The notes: a model not told the origin generated them from the letters alone. A stretch of DNA of 64,000 nt from Rhabditoides inermis (GCA_963966185.1 CAWZYM010000104.1:423307-487306); one strand, 5' to 3'; shown: positions 1 to 11,437, numbered from the stretch's first letter. Program-made: numbers and translations.

Positions 1-771
1 TTTGAGGAATCAATATCCCGTTATCGGCCTGCGCAAGACCATTCGACCGCGCAATTCGCGAGCTCGGCGGTCTATATTCAGGGAAATTAGTGTCATTTGC
101 AAGTCAAATAAAGCAAAGTTTTCCACCTATCGGATTTAATAACTCCGTTCAGAATTATCGAATCTTTATGAAATTTTGACACGTGGTCCGGAGAAATATT
201 CTTCACAGGACCTGTTTCTTCGATTTTTGAATTTCGACCTAGTTTTCTCATTATTGCACAAAAACCGACTTTAACAGGCTATTTTGTAGCTATCTTCAAA
301 GTGATCGCAACCAGTTTTCTGGAGGATATGATTCAACGATGTCTGAAGAGAACCTGTGTTTCGGAATTTCGATCGATTTCACACAGTTTTAATACAAGAA
401 TGCTTCAAAATAGGAGAAATCGCATCAAATCGTCGTCATTTCGCTTCTGTCTGGTTCGCCGGCGAGAATGCCGTACGATGAAAATGGGGGATGGCCTATA
501 ATTGACATAATGAAACGGTCACCTGAAACTGTAGATCAAATGTGAACGGCTCTTATGAGATTCGATATTAATTTTGCCAAGGTTTTCTATAGGTCAGACA
601 AAGAATGTCAATGCGGTGTCCCTTGTGTTCTATATGTACTTATTGATGCAATGTGACAGGGGGGAAGGAATGACAAAACACCCTTCAAAAAACACGCCGC
701 GCTCCCCATAATCGATCCGCAAACACACGTGACTGCTCGAGAGTCGAGAGTTGTTCACTTTCACATTGACA
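1..771. other. Left flank, no gene supported
   Basis: I see no open frame with a convincing signal peptide, domain or splice structure on either strand. The open frame at 301-501 starts with GTG, has no recognisable composition and is probably chance. The last 50 bases should hold the promoter and 5' UTR of the small secreted-peptide gene that begins at 772, but no clear TATA box is visible. Confidence 0.5.
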
Positions 772-1023
772 ATGCGGATCTATGGTCCACTTTTACTTTT
801 ACTATTACCACTTGTCTACGCTGGAATCATCAACAAAGTGAAGGACAAGCTGGGCGGATGCGTGAGTGTGTTTTGTGCTTTGCTGTCGTATGTTGTGTTT
901 TGATTGCAGCGCGAGTGGCGAGAGGCGGAGGGAACGTGCATTCAGAACCAGTGGACAAAATGCCGACCCCACCCCATACTCCCCGGCCGGCAACAGGTCA
1001 AAATCTGCGGAAAGACCGGATGA
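772..1023 (+). CDS. Small secreted four-cysteine peptide (67 aa, two exons)
   Basis: Exon 1 is 772-861 and exon 2 is 910-1023, ending in TGA. The 48-base intron has a strong GTGAGT donor and a TTGATTGCAG acceptor, and the frame is continuous (30 + 37 codons). The product begins with Met-Arg and a run of six leucines ending in VYA, a good signal peptide of about 17 residues. The mature peptide of about 50 residues is basic and carries four cysteines: the last residue of exon 1, then in the contexts TCIQ, TKCR and KICGK. Size, secretion signal and even cysteine number fit a nematode antimicrobial, inhibitor-like or signalling peptide, but I recognise no family. Its stop lies 29 bases from the stop of the convergent Kunitz gene, so their 3' ends probably overlap. 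The model rests on sequence signals only. The long frame read through this stretch (729-1115) is out of frame with it. Confidence 0.7.
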
Positions 1024-1052
1024 TAAACGTAAACAATAAGTCGATAAATCAA

Positions 1053-2766
1053 TTAATCAATACCGGAAACGGCGCAATAGTCCTGACAGTCTCTCTGGGT
1101 GGCGAAGTTGTTTGAGTTGCCATCGCACCCCTGGTATGTGAAGGAACGACAAGATCGAGACGAGTGGTCGAATGCCCTGTAGATGATACTGTATGACTGG
1201 AGTACTGGATACTGTATGACCTCGTAGAATACTGAAGTACGATCTGTCACGGACTTTCACGGGATAGGAACATGAGGAGTTTTCGAACTTGGAAGATCTT
1301 GTATGTAGTGTGTGAAGTGATTACCGTATACCTCACCATCGCATCGTAGTGCCGGAGTTGCACGACCGGCCCTTGTCGATCGAACTGCGACACGTGTACT
1401 CTGAAACATGGTTTTTTCGTAATGTACACACATGCACATCCCAATCCAACTTTTCATTTTGTTACTGGGACAATTTTATGGTAATCTCGCCAAACTACTG
1501 TTAGAAAATCTCATCCACTGTTCATGTATGTAGTTCTCGACTCAACATTGCTTGATGCATTATTTTGACTATCATCGATGACTCATAATCCCACAACATC
1601 ACTCACCCTTGCTGGGGCAGCACCCGTAGTTCTTTCCGTCGTAGTGGCAGTCGTAGTTGGCGGGGCACTGCGTGTGGTACTTCCCTCGCCCCCCGCACCG
1701 CCAGAACTTGCCGTCCTCCAGCTTCAGCGGCTCCCCCACAACGCACTTGGGCTCCTCTGCATTGATCGATTTATCGATTGATTATAGTAACCTGTCCGAT
1801 TATAGTATATTGTTTTTGATGGTGAGATTAGCGAAACAATGTTCAATTGCGTCTGCTTCACTGCCGAAGACTATTGACAACAACAACGGAACGCGACCTT
1901 CGATGCTGCTGCACAGCTTCTGGCACTCGTCGAGGCTGGGGAAGTTGTTGGAGTTGCCGTGGCATCCGTGGTACTGGAACAGCTGGCACGCGCCCTGCGC
2001 CGCGTTGAACCAGTACCTGAAAGTTAAGTAGCGGTCAGTCTCTTCGAAACACTCCCGAATGCCTCCGAAACACTTCGGAATTGCCTTTCGAATCGCCTTC
2101 AGAACACTCCCGAATCGCCTTCGGAACACTCCCGAACACTTCGGAATGCCTAGCTATGCCTTCGAAACACTCCCGAATGGCTTTCGAAGAGATTGACCGC
2201 ACCTTAAGAAGGCGAGTCTGAACAGAATGCGCGTTTTGTTGATAGCGCATCGAATGATTACCCTCGTGACTAATCGTTTTGTGATTGGAATACTGGTGTA
2301 CTGTACCTCGCAACAGGCTCCGGCTGGCAGTGCGCACCGGCAACGAGCGGTTGATTGCAGACGGTGGCTGGAAGTATTGTTTCGCCAGTCACTTGGGCTC
2401 TATGGTGTGTTTGAAAACGTAAAGTTATCATGGAACGTGATAGTATTCCGGCAGAATGTATATAAAATATAAATATATATGTCAGCTAGCGTCAAAGTAA
2501 TACACTGCACTGCTAGTCCTATATATTATGATAAGTGTGTCAGAGATATTTTCAAAGTTTGTCATATGTTTGTCATATATAGCAATGTCAGAGATAGTTT
2601 GTCATATTGTTAAGTGATAGTTTTTCCGTAAACGCACCGGCACTGGGGCAGCAAACGCCGGCGTTGCAGAGATGGCTGCGAGGACACTGCGCGGAGGAAG
2701 AACAGCTGATGATCGCGCCTCCGTTCTCGCGAAGAGGCTCGCCGTTGGGGCATAGGGCTGGAAAGA

Positions 2767-2820
<54 letters not shown>

Positions 2821-4643
2821 GTGTCTATCTCCCTCTTGATTGTACGATTGTTTGATTGATTGATCGATTGATCGACTCCCTCTGCCACTCACACTTTGTG
2901 CAGTAGCTCTGGCAGTGCTCCTCTGACAGGAAGTTGTTGAAGTTGCCTCCCTGTCCGAGGTACTTGAACGTGCGGCACGCGCGTTCCGCCCTGTCCCAGT
3001 ACCAGCGCGTAGACTGAAACGTATGCGGTGAAACGTATGGTAATCCCTTCATACGTTATCAGCACTTTCGGGTAGATTGTATTGTGTGTTTTACTATCGA
3101 ATGACATAGTTATCGAACTAAAAATATGACCGCTGACAGAGTCACTTGAATGCAAAACCCTGGCGAAAATCTCGTCTCCGAAAGCGTCAGTAAAACAGTG
3201 CAACAGACCGTGTGCTCTCCGAGTCTGTTGCTGCCTGCCGAGTAGGGAGTGATTGTGGGCGGGGCGGACAGGTCCACCACCTCCCCCGATACACCCCCGT
3301 ACTCACTGCAGATGAACTCGGCGGTAGGACAGCATAACGCCAGCGAGTCCTGCAATGGTATTGATGACGTCATCTTTGAGTTACTAACTACGAGGTAGAA
3401 GTCTATAAGGCATGACGTCACTTTTGTGTGATCTATGACGTCACTCGAACCTTTCTCTGGCAGGAGAACGCGCCCTGGCAGGCACTCTCGGCGGCTGCGC
3501 AGCTGACAGCTAGGGAGGCGAGGGGGTCGGACTCGGATCGGGAGTCGTCCAGTTGAGGAAGGCCCCGGGAGCAGCCTGAACGCATGTCCAGTCTCACTAG
3601 CGACTTGCTGACCGCTAGGGCTAGTGGAATCGTTTTGTAGGGACACACTTGATATTGCTGATTTTCACTGTCGGTAAGTAGTCGGATATGTGAGGCTCAC
3701 AACAAAACATGTATTACACATTGTTTCTAGTTGCCACTAACGCATCTCGCGTTTTATAAATGTTTTTCTTACTAATCAATAAGAACGGTTCTGTGTTCTG
3801 TGACCTTTAGAAATAACATACCAACATTGAAACCTTCACAGTATCTATTTACTGGTTGCCACTCACGCATCTCGCAGTAGCTCTCGCACTGTGCCTTGGT
3901 GGCGAAGTTGTTCGCGTTCCCCCCTCGTCCACTGTAGCTGAACGCCGCGCATGCGCCCGTGATAGAGTTGAAGTACCACCGGAAGTCAATGACGTCATCA
4001 TTCATCTACTTGCATAACCAACGTAGTCATTTGTGGAAATGACGTCATCGATGAATCACTGAAGATGACGCCATGTTACTCACCTGTCCGAGAATATGGT
4101 CGTCTCATTGCCCTCTGCACCCACGTCGAGCGCTTGAATGCAGGTGAGCGCTGCAATCGATCGATAATCAAGCGATCATTGACCGGAAGTGCGTTTTTGC
4201 ACAGGTAGGTGTCATATTTCTCGCGCCTACTTGACACTTCTTCGCCAATCAAACTGCCGTGTTAGGCGTTAATTGAGTAAACAAGGCGACATCCGATCGT
4301 GATATTTGAGAAGGTGCGAAAGAGGAGAAAAAGATCAGCTTTTTTTTTAAAGTGATCATGTACATGTACATACAGGTAAATGTAAAGTGTGCCCCGACGC
4401 AAGAGATTCACTCTGCGGAGGGGGTTTGTGAGCTATACCCCCCGTACATGAATGTAAAGATATTTGCTATTTTTTAAGAGTACTAAAACGTATTAGCAGT
4501 AATAATAACTATTTATTAGTATATATGTAGGTAACTAAAAGTACGGACCTCTACTCGGACAGCACATGCCGTCGATGCAGTCGTGCACCTCCGGGAAGTC
4601 GTCACACCCGATGAAGCGGCCGGCACGTCTGGAAGGGGGGGAG

Positions 4644-4692
<49 letters not shown>

Positions 4693-5261
4693 GAGAGAGA
4701 GAGGGAAAGAGAGGGAAAGAGAGAGAGAATTCTTACCTGTCATCCTCCGTGTCAAACGCGAAGCACTGCGACGGCGAGTTGGAGTTCCGGTTGAACAGCA
4801 TCGAATGCGCGCCGTTCGTCGGACACTGGCCTGAATTAGAGAGTGAACAAGTAAACAATCAGTGAATCAATTAGTAAGGCGATTATCGCAAAGAACCGCG
4901 CTGCATGTCCTATAATCCACAATGACGGTATGAACCAATAAACAAACCCAAAGAACACGCTAAATGTCTCTACTGTACCAGTAACCAAAAAGTTAACAAG
5001 TAAACAACCATACCGGGTGCGTGGCACACGGGTCCCTCTCTCGTCGCGGCCGGCTTGCGATTGCCGGGACAGCGACAGATGGAGAAGACACAACGCGCGC
5101 CCGGCCACACGGCCTCACACTGCGCGTCATAGGAACACCCAGACTCCTCCGGGTTCACTTCTGAAAGAGGAACACTTCTTCTGGTCCTTCACTTCAAAAA
5201 AAGCTTCCACGGTGCGATTGGGGTACAGGATTTCAAGTTATGAAGGTGTTAAGAGGTGATT

Positions 5262-5305
<44 letters not shown>

Positions 5306-6153
5306 GACTGACTCCTCCAGCAGTAGCTGTCGATGGTGACGTGGCTGCTCCAGCACCTGCAGGCCGCTCCCTCGCAGAACGCGCCGAGCACGCAGTCCGT
5401 GTGGAACGAGCACAGCTCGCCCACCCGACGCGAGGCTGTGATGATGGAATGCAAGAGAAAAAGAGCTTCATGAGTGTACCTGCACCTTTCCGGCGACCAT
5501 AAGATGAGTGATTTCTATTTGTACGTGTCATGCGCAAGTTTTTGGAATGATTCGCTTGAAATCTGTGTGCGCCGCGGCGAGACGCTGAGTGGCGGTTGGA
5601 CCACTTCCGCAACGCTTTCCAACTTGTCTTGCCCAGGACTTTTCGAGTTTGAGTTGTTTGAGTATTATACTATTTTATATCATAAACGTATGCGTTTGTG
5701 CAAACATCACGTACCGCTGGCACTCGCATACACTGCCGTCTCCTCGTCTTCTTTCATGGGAGCATCCAGTGATTCGAGTGACTCATCCACATCCAGCGAG
5801 TAGGTGCGCTCGCACATCACACGCTCCATCTCACTGCAGACACCGTATTCATTCATATTGTTTTTTTATAATAATTACATTATTATAATATTACATATTA
5901 CATTATTATATTATTATAATTACATTATTCTACATTATTTTTCCTTCGTTTCTACAACTTTTTAAAAAGTGAACGGCAGATTTATCACTGTAGCAACTTC
6001 ATGAAAACGGAATCAAAACACGCTCGACGTAATACCGTAATAAAGTAATATCTACCAATGTAGCCAAAATTCGAAAACTCACTCGCTCTGATCGCAAAGG
6101 GCGTTTACTCGAGTAGCCAGAAGTAGTTGTAAGAGACATGCCCTGAGAATCAT
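1053..6153 (-). CDS. Secreted multi-domain EB / lustrin-repeat / Kunitz protein, 17 exons, about 645 aa
   Basis: Exons in transcript order: 6153-6083, 5833-5715, 5435-5313, 5160-5014, 4830-4737, 4628-4549, 4150-4084, about 3979-3867, 3647-3451, 3349-3209, 3013-2893, 2757-2638, 2367-2307, 2016-1898, 1756-1607, 1400-1337, 1176-1053. Phases agree at every junction except 7 to 8. Order: signal peptide ([18 protein letters not shown]), acidic linker, two EB modules (exons 3 and 4), lustrin repeat (5-6), Kunitz 1 (7-8), lustrin (9-10), Kunitz 2 (10-11), lustrin (12), Kunitz 3 (13-14), lustrin (15), Kunitz 4 (16-17). Lustrin repeats show the CCP motif. Kunitz 3 and 4 keep six cysteines; Kunitz 1 and 2 lack the C2-C4 pair. 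The residue after C2 is Gln or Asn rather than Lys or Arg, so trypsin inhibition is unlikely. Known nematode proteins of this layout are extracellular. Weak donors follow exons 3 and 10, and the exon 8 acceptor lacks AG. Confidence 0.85.
2038..2192. repeat. Degenerate short tandem repeat in Kunitz-gene intron
   Basis: The intron between Kunitz-gene exons 13 and 14 contains several imperfect copies of a roughly 20-25 base unit with the core GAACACTCCCGAA or GAAACACTCCCGAA, separated by GCCTTCGGAA-like segments. It has no coding potential. Confidence 0.7.
2769..2814. repeat. (CT)n microsatellite
   Basis: Perfect CT dinucleotide run in the Kunitz-gene intron between exons 11 and 12. It reads as GA in the transcript and lies about 12 bases upstream of the exon 12 acceptor. 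Confidence 0.95.
4646..4728. repeat. (GA)n microsatellite
   Basis: GA run, pure to about 4686 and then interrupted by GGAAA units. It fills almost the whole intron between Kunitz-gene exons 5 and 6 and reads as a CU tract in the transcript, starting just after the 5' splice site. Confidence 0.95.
5266..5303. repeat. (GA)n microsatellite
   Basis: GA run reading as CU in the Kunitz-gene transcript. It starts ten bases after the weak GTCAGT donor of exon 3. Confidence 0.95.
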
Positions 6154-6263
6154 CACGGCTGGCACGACGTTTTGTGTGAGTGGGGAGAGACAAGAGAAAG
6201 GTGCAAACACCCCCTCGGGGTTACAAGCCGCCCCGCCGCGGTCAAGTGGCCGCCCCGCCACGC

Positions 6264-6284
6264 GTCTCTCTCTCTCTCTCCCCC

Positions 6285-6328
<44 letters not shown>
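6264..6328. repeat. (CT)n-(C)n-(CT)n microsatellite upstream of the Kunitz gene
   Basis: Compound run with CT repeats on both sides of a homopolymer of about 16 C. It sits 110 bases upstream of the Kunitz-gene start codon, so it falls in the promoter or 5' UTR region and is purine-rich in the transcribed sense. Confidence 0.95.
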
Positions 6329-6331
<3 letters not shown>

Positions 6332-6830
6332 CCTCTCTCTGTCTTCACCACACTGCTTCACACGCAAAGAAACATCTTCATTCGATCAACACCTCATCTC
6401 ACTATATACATACCGTATTTCGTAAACACCAACTTGGTAGGCAAATTTACATAGAACATAGCAGGGGAAAATTGGATACTCATAAGGTTATTGTGAACAG
6501 TCGTGGCGGGTTCTAAAAGTCACATAGTGAACATGTACAGATGTCCTAATGACATCATGAGATCTGAACTCGAAATCATAGTTTCGAAAGCATTTCGAAG
6601 TCAACTCCAGTCTTTTTGAAACTGTTTCGAGTCAATGCCTGTTTTCGGTTTCAAAACGATTCAGCGAACTACAATTATACATTTCTTAATTGAAATCTTG
6701 TTTGTGTACTAGGAAGGAGTGAAGGATACAGAAGGAAGGAGATGCTGGCTCAATAGACTGCACAGAAAAAAAACTGGAGATTGGCTCAGAACTGCCAAAC
6801 TGTGATACAGAGTTCCAGCAATCTAGTTAT
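6329..6830. other. Intergenic region between Kunitz and F-box genes
   Basis: About 500 bases of AT-rich sequence. It should hold the upstream control region of the Kunitz gene and the 3' UTR of the F-box gene, which points into it. No gene, RNA or clear poly(A) hexamer stands out. Confidence 0.5.
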
Positions 6831-7336
6831 CTAGTAGCAGTAGTATATCTCGGAGCAGTCGACCTCCATGGCGGGCGCGGAGTGCGCGAGTCGCTCCTCG
6901 ATCTCCAGATGCGCCTTGTTCTGCAGGTAGTCGAAGCCGTACAGCTGGCACTGACCCGCCACCTGCAAATTGATGAAGAATCGTAATCACTGAAGTGTTT
7001 ATTTCCACGGCAAGGGAGTAATAACGATAAAAGGCAAGCATGAAAAATATGTGGATAAACAAGGCTAACCTGACCAGTGCGAGTGATCAGCTACTTATTG
7101 GGGGACTTCATGTTACATAAATATTCTCCTGCATTGAGTGCTTGTTATTGAACTATTGTTCAACTTTTATGTGTTTCAAAACTCTCCTACCTCCAGCTTT
7201 TTGATGAACGGTTTCTTAGGGACGACCTTCTTCTTCACGACCTTCTTCTTCTTCGGAGGCTCATCCAACGACTCTTCTGTCTTGACTACCTTTTTCTTTT
7301 TGACGAGAACCTAAAGAGTTGGATTTAGAGACAGAC

Positions 7337-7370
<34 letters not shown>

Positions 7371-8732
7371 CGCCTTCTTCTTGGGTGGCGTCTGTGCCAG
7401 TGTGAGCTTGATTGACGCGACGAGAGCGTCTAGGTTCTCTATGTTGCAGCTGCTCACTCGGAATGTCTCGAGTGGAGAATGGGCGATCGGCGTCGCCGCG
7501 TCCGCCCACAGAGACCAGTCCCTAGAGGAAAAGTTTACGAAACCATTTTTACTTTTGTTTCCCTGAGCCTAAGCCGCTTCACGTTACGCATTGGGGAGGC
7601 ATGTCTCCAGCTAACCAGTATATTCCCCCCATGCGCCCGTCCCTACCTAATAAGCGTACTTACAACTTGAAACTTGAAGTTTGCTTATCTGCTGCAATCT
7701 GCAGGTATAATCGAAGCCAATGAAGAGACAGTAGTTTTTAAGGATCACCCAACGACTTTCATTATTGAAAAGCACGCGTATTCGCTCAGCTTCAGTAACG
7801 AACGAATGTGCGCGTCAAAGTGTCCATCGTGTGAGTATTGCTATCCCTTATAGTCCTCTCCAATTTTCCGGGAGCACGATTTGTGGGCAAGCACGTCGTA
7901 TACGTTGTGGCAAACAATATATGATATCTGTATCATGTTTGATGACTAGGACATCGATCAAGGATTGTTTATTCCAAATTGCGCTGCTTGCGCGCGATCG
8001 GTGCTAAATCGCCATTGCGCACGAATGGTGCGCGGCGATTTGAACTGGAAAATGGGCGGGAACTTTACCTAATCGTGATGTTCTTGGCGACCACGTTGTT
8101 GTCCTTCATCGCCTCGCTGAGCTTCTGCAGTCGCAGCTGCGGCATGTCGAAGTCCGTGCAGATGATCTGCAACAATTATCGAAATTCCATTTTCCAAACA
8201 CAGCACAGAACTATAGCACACATACAACCAGTTTCGTCTTTATTATTGAAGTGTTTATTTCCACGGCAAGGGAGAAGTGATAACGATAAAAGGCAAGCAT
8301 GGAAAATATGTGGATAAACAAGGCTAACCCTCGGCTGACCAGTGCAAGTGGTCAGCTACTTATTGGGGGGCCCTTCTATACTGACGTGGATTTGTAAGAA
8401 CAGCGGCGACTCTCGTCGGTGGGAAAGGACAAACACACAATAATGAGACGATTAACAAATGCTCAAGCTCACCTTCAGCTTGTGGACAGTGATCGGTGAG
8501 AGTGCTTCGAGTTGAGCATACAACTGAAAGATGGTTCACTCTAATTGCTTCATTTTTTTTCATTGCGCACCAATTTGTTCGTCTCGGCGTGAATTTCCAT
8601 GTTGATTTCGAGCTTCGGGAAGAGTCGTTGGAATATTTTCACCTGAAGAGTAGAAATGCGATCTCTCTCTCTCCCCCTCTCTCTCTCTCTCCCTCCCTCT
8701 CCCTCTCTCTCCCTCTCTCTCCCTCTCTCTCC

Positions 8733-8787
<55 letters not shown>

Positions 8788-9400
8788 TCTCTCTCTTCTT
8801 ACTGTCTTGGCGGCATTGACGAAGTTGTTCGGCTGAACATGAATTTGAACCGTAATGTGTGTGAGATCCTAAAAAAAACCATCACATTGTTCGTAGATAA
8901 CATTCTCAGAAACTTGTATAGTGTAGATTATAAACCACAACTCGAAATAAAATATTATAAATGTGATTGTGTTGAAAGGTTTCAAATGTGCAATTGTGTA
9001 TGTACTTCACCATCTGTCTTTGATACTCTGGGAGTACTAGAACTAGAATACTTGTGACTGACGGTGAATAGTTGCTCGGCAGTCTGTTCGAGTGCCCGCA
9101 GCGCCTCGTCGGTGCAGCTGATGATCAGCAGCCACAAGTCTTCGACATTGGAGAAGTAGCGGCGACGCGCCTCCAACTGGATGTTCAACTGAATATCTAC
9201 GTATGTACATGTTTGTCAAAATCTTCTACTCTTCCCCAAGTTCGAAATCTTTGTGGAATTAAAGATTAAACAAATAAAATGGTGCGTCTTGTATAACGTA
9301 TTCGGGAAACTTCTTGAGACGAGTGACTCGAATAGTCGAAAAACAACTCGAGCGAAAACGTAATGTTTTGTTTGCATAGTGAGTAAGTGGATGAGAGAGA

Positions 9401-9486
<86 letters not shown>

Positions 9487-9874
9487 CTCCTTCACACCCC
9501 CCCCCCCGCACCTGATTAATCGTGGCAAGGAAACCCATATCACAGGTGAGACGAAGGAGTGATAACCTGTAAAGTACTGTAGTATCATGTCGAATCAATG
9601 ATATCGCATCAACTACTATTTTGCATAAATTATCTTTCTCAGTGCATCCAAAAGCTATCTTCCTTTTTAGTGCATCCAAAAATTCCACATTCTAGCCAAC
9701 GAGTGACTAGAAAACAGAAAAAAATGGATTTCTACATTGCTTGTCAAAAAATACTGTTTCGGTCATATATATGCTATATAAACTCTTCATATCATAATTA
9801 CAACATCAATGTGACATTCGTGTGCGCGTGATGAGGTAGCCGTGGTTTCTCTCTAACATACGAGAGAGGGAGAA

Positions 9875-9918
<44 letters not shown>

Positions 9919-9930
9919 AGAAAGAGAGAA

Positions 9931-9986
<56 letters not shown>

Positions 9987-10325
9987 CCCACCGAGACCGT
10001 CGCATCACTCCGGACAGGAAGTCGATGGCGTCCTTGGGACAAGAGACGTTCAGTCGCCGGAACGCGACTTGCTGTTGACCCGAGCACGACACGGAGCCGA
10101 TCTGAAGGCGTTGTGCATTGTGCTTTGATCAGATTGTAGTTTGTGTGTTGTGCTTCGATCGAGTTCTTGTGACTGTTGAAAACGATCCATGGATGCGTAT
10201 CGCAGTCATCAGTTTCGGGAAGTGTTTGCAGGTTTGCAGCTCGATTGAAAAAAGTCCTGGCCGTAGAGAGCATCGACTGATTCGCTGGCGTCATGGACTC
10301 GAGTGCGCGACTTCTTCACGCGGCG

Positions 10326-10368
<43 letters not shown>

Positions 10369-10899
10369 AGGGAGAAGCAAACACGGGAGTGCCCGCGGAT
10401 CGCCCCCGATCAATGCGAGCGAATGAGAATGTGAAACAGCTGATCTTCTCGCATGCATTTTATTCGAAGTCAGAGGCATGACGCCGACCTTTTGCAAACA
10501 ACAGCCAAACACAACTAAAAAGCGCAGTCTATCTGATTTGATTGCCAACCGCGGGAAACGCGACGAATTCAACCATTCAAATGACCGTTGCCGTGTTGCA
10601 ACTGCCAAGTGACGCACCCTCTCAATGTTCATCTCATGTATCTCCCTCCTCTGTATGGATGAGATGATGTTCATCCACCGCCTGCACACCCCCTCGCATT
10701 TCGACAACTGCCTGTAGTCCAGGAAGGAGAATGCCTGCAAAACACATCATCGATCCGGACATTTCGAGAAAATCGAGGTGATCACAATCATTTTCTACTG
10801 AAACTTGAATTTTTTTCTTCAATAGGTACGCTGCGATTCACTAACCTTTCGCAGTACCAAATCGGGCAGGTTCGGTATGAAAACTTCGGGCGCTCGCAT
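6831..10899 (-). CDS. F-box protein, FBXA-like, 12 exons, 425 aa
   Basis: Exons: 10899-10846, 10734-10489, 10101-9992, 9566-9512, 9188-9063, 8868-8803, 8642-8571, 8523-8473, 8166-8069, 7521-7374, 7310-7191, 6962-6831. All phases agree, giving 1278 nt with the stop. Residues 8-45 form an F-box (NLPDLVLRK, then FSFLDYRQLSKCEGVCRRWM), the Skp1-binding motif of SCF ubiquitin ligases. The rest is a mixed alpha/beta region of the kind that follows the F-box in the large nematode FBXA class, where it binds substrates; I cannot say whether it is FTH/DUF38 or another subtype. Exon 11 encodes a very basic insert (KKKKVV, PPKKKKVVKKK) that could act as a nuclear localisation signal. The exon 10 donor is GCGAGT, making a GC-AG intron. 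The large intron 10488-10102 may hide an unrecognised exon, but direct splicing keeps the frame. Confidence is high for the F-box identity and moderate for the exact exons. Confidence 0.8.
6991..7104. repeat. Dispersed repeat, copy 1 (F-box intron)
   Basis: About 114 bases, from TGAAGTGTTTATTTCCACGG to CTACTTATTGGGGG, shared at high identity with 8247-8370. It lies in the last intron of the F-box gene. Near one end an imperfect hairpin is formed by CTGACCA and TGATCAG. It is probably a short non-autonomous element or a fragment of one; no target duplication is evident. Confidence 0.75.
7339..7369. repeat. (GA)n microsatellite
   Basis: GA run reading as CU in the F-box transcript, starting five bases after the GC-type donor of exon 10. 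Confidence 0.95.
8247..8370. repeat. Dispersed repeat, copy 2 (F-box intron)
   Basis: Second copy of the repeat at 6991-7104, in the same orientation, in the intron between F-box exons 8 and 9. It carries a short insertion (CCTCGG) relative to copy 1, and its terminal hairpin is perfect (CTGACCA, loop GTGCAAG, TGGTCAG). Confidence 0.75.
8662..8797. repeat. (CT)n microsatellite
   Basis: Long CT run with CCCTCT interruptions, filling the intron between F-box exons 6 and 7. It ends six bases from the exon 6 donor and reads as GA in the transcript. Confidence 0.95.
9392..9484. repeat. (GA)n microsatellite
   Basis: GA run with occasional AAAG interruptions in the F-box intron after exon 4. It reads as CU in the transcript, and a run of nine or ten C lies between it and the splice donor. 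Confidence 0.95.
9862..9986. repeat. (GA)n microsatellite
   Basis: GA run with GGGA and AAAG interruptions, starting immediately after the GTGGGT donor of F-box exon 3. It reads as CU in the transcript. Confidence 0.95.
10328..10373. repeat. (GA)n microsatellite
   Basis: GA run followed by GGGA units in the large second intron of the F-box gene. Confidence 0.95.
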
Positions 10900-11384
10900 G
10901 ATAGTCGCAGTGTGTGTGTGTGAGTGAGTGAGAGACGGGAAGGGGCTATCTCTGATCCTGCCATCACTCGCCCCGCCTGCGCCCTCCTCCTCAAACACAC
11001 ACACTCGCTCTCTCTCTATCTAGTGGATATGTCCCTCCTCCTCTTTCCCTCCTTCGCACCTCTTGATCAAGATTCAAAATGACATCATTTCTCACTTGAT
11101 AACTGACTGAGATGAGAGGGGAGGGGGCCCTTGTAGTAGTACAGGCGACTGGTTCGGACTGAACTGGTCCAGTGAGCCAGCCCCACAGTCTACAACATAC
11201 TTGTCATATTCATAGTTTGACTGATCAACGTGGTCTCCTTCACTTACAATTTCACTGTTTCAGATTGATATACTTTTAGGCTGAGACTGAGACAATTGCG
11301 GGCTGCTTGGCAACTTCTCTCCGTGTTTACTCAGTATTCGGATGAGTGTAAACTTGTCGCGCTTCTCTATTCCTCTCTCTCTAT

Positions 11385-11437
<53 letters not shown>

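Noticed and set aside
8496..9057. Ser/Leu-rich or Arg/Glu-rich ORFs through microsatellites
   Set aside because: They are translations of (CT)n or (GA)n runs lying within introns.
10102..10488. An extra F-box exon around 10210-10310 (SRTRVHDASESVDALYG frame)
   Set aside because: An acceptor-like AG exists, but I found no in-phase GT donor, and skipping the region keeps the frame.
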